A DNA stretch of 64,000 nt from Theocolax elegans. Its lineage: Eukaryota; Arthropoda; Insecta; Hymenoptera; Cerocephalidae. Shown in pieces: positions 56,498-64,000 of the stretch. The stretch is from the NCBI GenBank assembly GCA_026168455.1, contig CM047429.1:6971125-7035124 (forward strand), read 5' to 3'. The notes under the pieces were generated by a model. The model saw only the letters and a program-made list of their open reading frames with translations. It was not told the DNA's origin and did no database searches. How positions within the stretch are numbered: position 1 is the stretch's first letter; every line of letters begins with the position of its first letter. The position numbers and the translations under genes are program-made.

Positions 56498-57358
56498 TCA
56501 ATCGGAGTCTAAATCAGACAAAGTATCTCCAAAGATATTTTTACAAATTTTTTTCTCTTCTAATTTAAAATCATCAATTAATTTTCTCTTACTAGAAAAC
56601 GGTTTTAAAGGCTGTGTCGATTTTCTAATACAAGGTCCTTTAATTTTACTTTTTATACAATTATCAATTTTATTAGTAATTATTGGAGTTTTCTTTATTT
56701 CCGATTCTTTTAATTCTTTATTTTTATTTTCAACTGATAAATTTAACATTGACTTTTTTTTAGAATCTGTTTCTGGTAAATCAATAAATTTTATTCGATT
56801 TTCATTATTAATATTTAAGTTTCTTAAAGTTCGCGGTGTACATAATTGTTTTTCCTTTACAATTTTTTCTATATAATTTCTTACTTTGCTATTATTTTTG
56901 TTACATTTATTAATCTTATTTTTATTCTCTTTTATTTCAACTTTCTTAATTTTATTTTTCACTCTATCTTTAATGGTTTTCAATTGTTCATCACTTAATT
57001 TTTTTTTTACTACTTTCTTAATTTTTAACTCCTTTACTATTTCTTGATCAACATTATTCACTTTATTAACCTTAAAATTTCTCACTGGTAAATCTACCAC
57101 AATTCTGGTCGCTTTTAATTTTTTTGATTTATTTAGATATAAATCGTATCTATTTTTCGCCCATTCATTGTCTTTGACTTCAAAAGGGATAATTTTTATA
57201 TCCGATAAAAACTGAGTGTCAATTTTCTTCGCTAAAGCCTCTGGAACTTTCCCAGCAGATTGGACAATTTGCTCATTCCGACGCTTTATTCTACGCCAAT
57301 AATTTCTTTTCGCCGCACGCGACCATTTAAAATCAACTGTAAAATATCTTTGATTCAC
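56498..57358 (-). CDS. Lys-rich ORF between 5' LTR and gag (ORF-A)
   Basis: An intact 286-residue frame, the first after the primer site. The N-terminal 60 residues (FKWSRAAKRNYWRRIKRRNE then VPEALAKKIDTQFL) look structured. The rest is very Lys/Asn-rich, with many KKxKK runs, and ends in an acidic DTLSDLDSD tail. The net charge is strongly basic, so it may bind nucleic acid. I do not recognise the family. Its survival intact, when pol and env are broken, is notable. Confidence 0.6.
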   Translation of the reverse strand: MNQRYFTVDFKWSRAAKRNYWRRIKRRNEQIVQSAGKVPEALAKKIDTQFLSDIKIIPFEVKDNEWAKNRYDLYLNKSKKLKATRIVVDLPVRNFKVNKVNNVDQEIVKELKIKKVVKKKLSDEQLKTIKDRVKNKIKKVEIKENKNKINKCNKNNSKVRNYIEKIVKEKQLCTPRTLRNLNINNENRIKFIDLPETDSKKKSMLNLSVENKNKELKESEIKKTPIITNKIDNCIKSKIKGPCIRKSTQPLKPFSSKRKLIDDFKLEEKKICKNIFGDTLSDLDSD

Positions 57359-57583
57359 TTAAAAAGACAAAAATAAAAACTCGGTTAACGATTTTGAAAT
57401 ATATATTATAATAAAAAAAAACTATGATCTATACTTTACTTTTATTTAAAACTCTTTTTTGCACTTGGAAATCACGATTTTTATATTTTTACTATAAATA
57501 CTACTATTTTAAAAAAAAAAAACTAGAAAGAGCGAAATAATAATTTTTCACTATGCGTTTTGACGTTTTCTAATAGGATAGAT

Positions 57584-57601
57584 CCTCACCCGGGGCCTCC
57601 A
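57584..57601 (-). promoter_or_regulatory. Candidate tRNA primer-binding site, Gypsy-3
   Basis: Minus-strand TGGAGGCCCCGGGTGAGG lies four bases inside the 5' LTR and begins with the TGG expected from a tRNA CCA end. I could not assign the tRNA. Confidence 0.6.
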
Positions 57602-57605
57602 AATA

Positions 57606-59396
57606 TGTGACTGTTGTTTGAGCGTTCTGAAGGAACGAGAAAGTGAAAATTCGGCAAAGAGTTGACCGTTATATAGAGTCATAAAAAAAAAATGTCTCTT
57701 TTCCTTCGGTTCGCTACATACAACTTTCGTATAATAGCAGGGTTGAAGCATCTAGAAAACGTACAACTCAAAAATATAGAGAGCTACCGTGCTTAAACTT
57801 TAAACATTGATTTATCTACCAAAATTAATTAATTTGATTTTTATTCCTTTCTTAAATCCGATTTTTATTGATTTTATCCTTATTTTAAAATGCTGTCTAT
57901 CTTATATGTAAACAAAAAAACTAATAATAAAATTCGTCGAATGAACCACAAAGTTCTCCTTGTTTCCAAGTGAACCCAAAGTTCTCTTCGACAACTTACT
58001 CTGTTTGATACAAGAAAAACTTGCTAAATGAACCACAAAGTTCTCCTTGTTTCCAAGTGAACCCAAAGTTCTCTTTAACAGTTTACTCTATTTACTATGA
58101 GAAAAATTGCCCAAATGAACCACAAAGTTCTCCTTGTTTCCGAGTGAACCCAAAGTTCTCTTCGTCAACTTACTCTCTTTGATTATTATTTAATTCTAAA
58201 TAGGTTGAAATAATAAAATTTGAATTACTTTTTTTTTATTATGTTTTTCTTCTTTAATACTTGGATTTTAATTTTAATATAATATTTTACAATATAGATT
58301 GAATTTGAATATAAATGAAAAATTAAGAATTGAAAATAGAAAAATTGAGTGTGAAACACCAAGTTGCCTCTAGTCCGCCTGTGGACTAGATCAACCATAA
58401 ATTTCTCCACTCGAGGAGTGATCGTATGAATGATGCTGTGGTCCTTGGTGCTGGCCTTTTTATACGGTGACGAGCTCATTTGAACCAATCTGTAAGACAA
58501 AGAGCTTCAATTTCGACGAATGAGGATGATCCTTGAATTTTCCTTGCTCGAATTTTCTTAAACGGGAGAAAAGCTGCACCAATTGTAGACCAAGTTAACG
58601 CCCACACACGCCTTCCTACATATATGCTCGTTACGTAAGAGAAAGATAAAAAACAGAGTAGGAGAAAATTTTCGGAGCCCTTAAAGTAAAGTAGAGAGGG
58701 ACAATATTTCCTTCTCTCTCGCACGCTCGCTTTTTCTTAATTTTATAATATTTCTTAATTAAACAATAAATGGTAGATATTTTCAAAATTAGATATAATA
58801 ATTAAATTCTGTATAAAAAGTTATACATTTACAAATTTGAATGAAAGCTGTATGTTAATTTAATAAAAAGTTATATTATAAAATATACAGATATTCGTTT
58901 AACTATTATTTATTGTTGAATTATGGTTGAATCTAATAATCATTTTAAAGTATTAAAAAAAAAATTATATTTATAGAATTTTAATTATTAATTAAAATAG
59001 TAAAATTATTATTATTATAAAAGAGAATAAAAGAAAATTTAGGGTATTATATAAAAATATATAATTAACACTATTTTCTATAATAACAAAATATTATAAT
59101 ATAAAAAAAATGGAAATAATATTTAAAATAATATTTTTTTTGGTAAGACTTCTTAACATAGCTTAAAAACGCATAGAAGATGCATCGATGTTCATTCGCA
59201 TCGAACGCAGGTCAAGCGCCACATCTGGTTACAATTCACTTGACTAGGGTCGAGTTGTAAAGCGAGAGAAGTCTCTCACTCGGTACGCATCGAAGCCGCT
59301 CATAAAATTCTTTAATTTTTCCTATATATATATATTCTACATATATTCTAAGTTTTCTTCTTATTATTTTCTATAAAACTTGACGGAGACGTCACA
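57606..59396 (-). repeat. 5' LTR of Gypsy-3 (1,791 bp)
   Basis: Plus-strand ends are TGTGACTG and GACGTCACA. It contains the same 87-bp triple repeat (from about 57941) as the other LTR and lacks the latter's 25-bp GC-rich segment. The ORFs inside both LTRs are identical chance frames. Confidence 0.95.
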
Positions 59397-60690
59397 CTCT
59401 CTTTTTTATTCTCTTTAAATAAAATAATACTTGCATCACTCGTTGAATTGCTTTCTTTCTCTTGTATGTTAAGTCTAATTCTAACTGCATAACACACTGC
59501 ATATGCATGTTTCTATCAAGGGCTTATAAATATTTTAAGGTAAGATTAAGTATATGACTTAATGTTTCTCATGAGACCTGTAATATATATCGTATCAGCG
59601 ATTAATTTTTATTTGACTTCAGCAGTTAAACAAAGCACCCGCACTTGACAACTATTTATGATTAGAAAAAGAATAGACACGTTCAATTCCAAATTAGAAA
59701 TATTAGGTTTTAAACATTCGATTGCTTTATTTCAACTTTTTTTAAACTGTCATCGGTATACAAGAGGATATTAATAAATCATAAAAAAATTTTGAAACAC
59801 TTAACCAACGGTGGTGCAAGTATTATTTTATTTAAAGAGAATAAAAAAGAGAGAAATTATTTTTTTATTAGTTTTGCAGAAATTAATTTTGCACAAATGA
59901 ATATTATTACTATTATATAAAATTGTTTATCTATTGCTGTAAAACACGGTAAGGATAGACATTGTGTATTTAAAGAGAATAAAAAAGTCAGAAATTTATT
60001 TTTTATCAGTTTTGCAGAAATTAATAAAATTATTAAAAAATTATTTATTTATTGCTTGTAGGACATGACAGGACTAGAATTGAAATGTAAATTTGTAGGA
60101 TGCTTTTCTGAAAAAATGTTTGTTTTCAATTTAATAGATATTTGTATTTTTAAAAAATAAATACTTGTTGATTCCGCTTTGATTTCAGTACTTTCTATTG
60201 CAGAACTTTTTCTGGAGTTTAAGAAATATATGTAAATGTTTAATTAATCACAAATTTACGGTAAGATATACAAAATACTTGTCGATTACGCCGCTTTGAT
60301 TTCAGTACTTTCAATTGTAGAAACTGTATATATATATATATATAATGTTAAGTATAAGTTACATATAAAAAAGGTGTCAACACAAAATACTTGCGGGTTT
60401 TGACACCTTCTTGGAAGGTGTTTTTGATTTCAATATTTTCAATTGCAGAAAACTATTTATAAAAAAGGTGTAATAAAATAATATAAATAAGTAGAGAAAA
60501 TATGGAAGTTAGATTCAAAATACTTGTTGATTCCAGTTTGATATAAGTTACATATAAAAAAGGTGTAATAAAATATAAATAAGTAGAGAAAATATGGGAG
60601 TTAGATTCAAAATACTTGTCGTTCCAGTTTGATTTCAGTCCTTCCAATTGCAAAAGCTTCATATATGGAGATTTGTAATATAAAAAAAAA
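59397..60690 (-). repeat. Dispersed AT-rich repeat block (end of copy B, then inverted copy C)
   Basis: 59397-59441 continues copy B from 44132. From about 59745 the sequence is the reverse complement of copies A and B, including the GGTGTTTTTG/GACACCTTC hairpin and the AAATACTTGTCGATTAC motifs (near 60162, 60276, 60395, 60515, 60620). With the Gypsy-3 insertion removed, copies B and C would be a ~1-kb-armed inverted repeat with a ~0.3-kb spacer. Confidence 0.75.
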
Positions 60691-60828
60691 TATTTAATTA
60701 AAATTTAAAGAAACAGACAAAAGATGGGAGTAATGATTAAAGTTATTTATTAGATAATATAAGTAAATATATCTTTAAAGCACATGAATTAATTGGTAAA
60801 ATTACGTAGAATCTTTATAAATACATAG

Positions 60829-61288
60829 TGAAGTAATAATTATTTTACAGAACTACTAATAAAAACTTGTATTTAAAAAATAGCGCAAGGCAGTATACTG
60901 GGTTCTCTATGTTGGGAACTGTATTAGATTAAAATAATAATTTACATTGTATCATTGGTGATATAGCATACTAAAGTTGCCAGAAAGTATTGTTATATTT
61001 ATTTATTATTATTTTATATATAATATATTGAAACTTTCTATAAAATTTAATAGTGTAGAAAACCTTGTATTTATCAGAAACAAACAATTTATACTAATAT
61101 TAGTTATAATTGTTACTAGAATTATATACTTTCTGCCAATTTTAGTACTCTGTATCATCAATTAAAGAACATACATAATTATTTTAATCTAATAAAGTTC
61201 CCAACATAGTGAACTCAGTATATTGCCTTACGCTATTTTTTTAAATACAAGTTTTTATTAGTAGTTTTGTAAAGTAATTATTATTTCA
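60829..61288. mobile_element. MITE-like element with ~115-bp inverted ends
   Basis: The left end (TAATAATTATTTTACAGAAC to TTGGGAACTGTATTAGATTA) matches the inverted right end with several mismatches. About 230 bp of AT-rich spacer holds only a chance ORF. No transposase. Confidence 0.7.
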
Positions 61289-61289
61289 T

Positions 61290-62240
<951 letters not shown>

Positions 62241-62431
62241 AATAGTCTATAATAATATCTAAAAGAAATAATAAATGGTTATCTTTTTATGATAACTAAA
62301 AAAAATTAAATTAAGGGAGGTTAAAATTTGTAAGAGGTTAACAGTTAATTGACAATGTGAAAAGAAAAAGTATAATTACCTTGTGAGAGTGTTTATCATT
62401 AAACAAGACAATCAGGTCCAACTCTGCTTTG

Positions 62432-62620
62432 ACAAAATGCTCGCTCAATTGCCTTTTGTACCAGTGGTCAACATTCTTTCAAATACTTTTCCCTGTACAT
62501 GGAAGTCGCAAAGGAACTCTCTTCTATTGATCGATTTGGAATTAACATTCAGCTGGTTTTCTCCTTGGGAATCAGTCACTTTTCTATAAATCTTTATTCT
62601 CAAATAGTCAATAACAATCT
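62432..62620. repeat. Direct segmental repeat, right copy
   Basis: Second, shorter copy of 61988-62240, about 440 bp downstream, with ~90% identity over the shared parts by eye. Confidence 0.75.
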
Positions 62621-62713
62621 TTATCTTTTTTTATTATTCTTTCTGTCACTATATGAAATATATAATATATTTTATTATTCTTTCTTTTTTTTTTTTTTTT
62701 TCTCCTTTTTTAG

Positions 62714-62744
62714 GTATCCTGGATATTGACGCAAAGTCTTCCAG
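62714..62744 (+). other. Possible 31-nt microexon
   Basis: A 20-plus T/C tract ending TTTTTTAG (to 62713) precedes 31 bases that end CCAG and run into GTAAGT (62745-62750). Both splice sites are strong by consensus. No flanking exon was found, so it stays a candidate. Confidence 0.3.
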
Positions 62745-62759
62745 GTAAGTCCTCACAAC

Positions 62760-64000
62760 CTTTCCTCTTCGGATCCTTGAAATCTATTTCTTTTCTCTTC
62801 CGAATATAACTCTTGATTGCAACGATCATAGGCAATCGAATATTTCTTAAAGATGTTCCGATTTATGGTCTCAAGTCCTCAGGAACATCGGGACATATTC
62901 CCGATAGGTGGCGTAACGTAGTAGGCGGAAAGTTTAAATCGATTAAATCAGATAATTGATTTCTGTGTTTACAATATAAAGCGAAATGAGATCGATACTA
63001 AGAGAGTAAGTGATCATCCACACAGTCAAAAGAAAGCACATTAACATCTAAAGTTAACGCAAGCTTCAATGCATGTACTTCCCTTCAAGACCGGGGAATA
63101 AACACCTCTCAACATAATCAATAATGTCCTTGATCACAAATCCGGTATAACGTCAACTATTCTTAGAATATGACTTTTCCATATTATATTTTAATACACT
63201 GTTCAACTTATTCACAAGTCAATTCACCTTACAGCTATCACCATTCAACTTCTTCATTTTATTATAGTTTTCCTATAACGAGTTTGTCACTATTTGTAAT
63301 AACGCGTCACTCTAAGTCAGAAAAGCTGACCAGTCGTCTTAAATTTAAATTAAACTGTAATAATAGTAACTGTATTATCATTATTGCTCACAAAATGTAA
63401 ACATAAGCTGACCTTGTGTATATACTAGGAACAATACCATACCACACTCAACACCAATGTTTATAATTATTTCTCCGAAAAACCCGAAGGTCGACATAGA
63501 AACATCTCAGGCTATATTAAACGTGAATGTTTATACCTCCTTCATAAGTTAATAAACGAAGAAAAAAAAAAACCATCACAACGTCCTTTTATTAGATGAT
63601 TGTTTGAGCATTATTTCCTTTTCCGCACAAAAACCAATTTGAAAGTTTTCACAAATGCGGCTGACCACTGTCATAACAACTAATGTATATCTTTAGATAT
63701 TGATATGACTATAATCCGCAATTTGCGCTCACAAATACCGTTAAGACAACAACACAATATATCTGATTCCAGTTGATCACTGAGTTTCTTTCCGTATTAT
63801 CTAATACACTGTTCAAATATTCAAAGATCACCTTATAATTCTACAAATACCACTATTGTCATTTTGTAACAGTCTACCGACAATTTGTATTTTCTTCTCG
63901 AATATGAAATTAATTATAAACGATACAAACATAACAAAAAGCGATAATAGTAACTGCAATGTAAGTAATTGCTTCGTCAAAATATAACGGGAACAATAAA
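62760..64000. other. Intergenic DNA; nothing recognised
   Basis: Mixed AT-rich sequence without domain-bearing ORFs, RNA genes or clear repeats. Confidence 0.5.

Larger units (their letters stand above)
44133..59396 (-). mobile_element. Young 15.3-kb LTR retroelement (Gypsy-3) with accessory domains
   Basis: Two LTRs (44133-45948; 57606-59396) are flanked by CTCT (44129-44132; 59397-59400). Minus-strand order: primer site, Lys-rich ORF, two small ORFs, gag, zinc knuckles, double protease, [hammerhead array insertion], RT, RNase H, macrodomain-like region, integrase ends, env-type gene, purine tract. I see roughly seven substitutions and one 25-bp indel between LTRs, so insertion is recent. 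The integrase core is deleted, so it depended on help in trans or was damaged after insertion. The host repeat it split is intact on both sides. Confidence 0.92.

Overview
The window looks like a TE-packed stretch of insect nuclear DNA. A hymenopteran such as an ant is my tentative guess; nothing here proves the genus. It is AT-rich, has no bacterial-style gene packing, and nearly every long ORF belongs to a mobile element. I found no convincing intact host gene, only two or three short exon-like pieces.

Layout. 1-2.9 kb: minus-strand non-LTR retrotransposon fossil. 4.7-11.8 kb: minus-strand Ty3/gypsy fossil (Gypsy-1), split inside integrase by a 1.1-kb solo LTR and carrying an OTU-protease-like domain. 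12-15.6 kb: AT-rich dispersed repeats with a 794-bp TIR element. 15.6-17.7 kb: MULE transposase remnant with introns, abutting a solo LTR. 17.7-20.7 kb: AT-rich DNA and small MITE-like elements. 21.1-25.3 kb: plus-strand BEL/Pao fossil. 25.8-32.2 kb: plus-strand Ty3/gypsy (Gypsy-2) with an extra 3' ORF and a 3' LTR. 32.5-33.6 kb: solo LTR. 34.7-35.4 kb: short exon-like ORF cut by a Copia LTR and RNase H remnant. 36.4-37.5 kb: non-LTR tail. 37.5-38.5 kb: LTR-like block. 39.9-42.9 kb: fold-back element containing a second, nearly perfect 1-kb palindrome. 43-44.1 kb and 59.4-60.7 kb: arms of an older inverted repeat. 44.1-59.4 kb: a young 15.3-kb LTR retroelement (Gypsy-3).

Gypsy-3 is the centrepiece. 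It has 1.8-kb LTRs with a 4-bp target duplication, extra ORFs before gag, four zinc knuckles, two retropepsin-like domains in one chain, RT, RNase H, a macrodomain-like region, an integrase reduced to its two ends, and a broken envelope-type gene. Between protease and RT sits a 2.67-kb insertion with a 13-bp target duplication. It is an array of ~539-bp units, each with a complete hammerhead ribozyme core (four on the plus strand, one on the minus strand), so it is a retrozyme-like or ribozyme-satellite element.

Two other patterns stand out. Two places show a ~260-bp copy of a nearby sequence trapped between long direct duplications (64 and 174 bp), a mark of templated break repair. And two of the gypsy elements carry host-signalling-type domains (OTU and macro) between RNase H and integrase.
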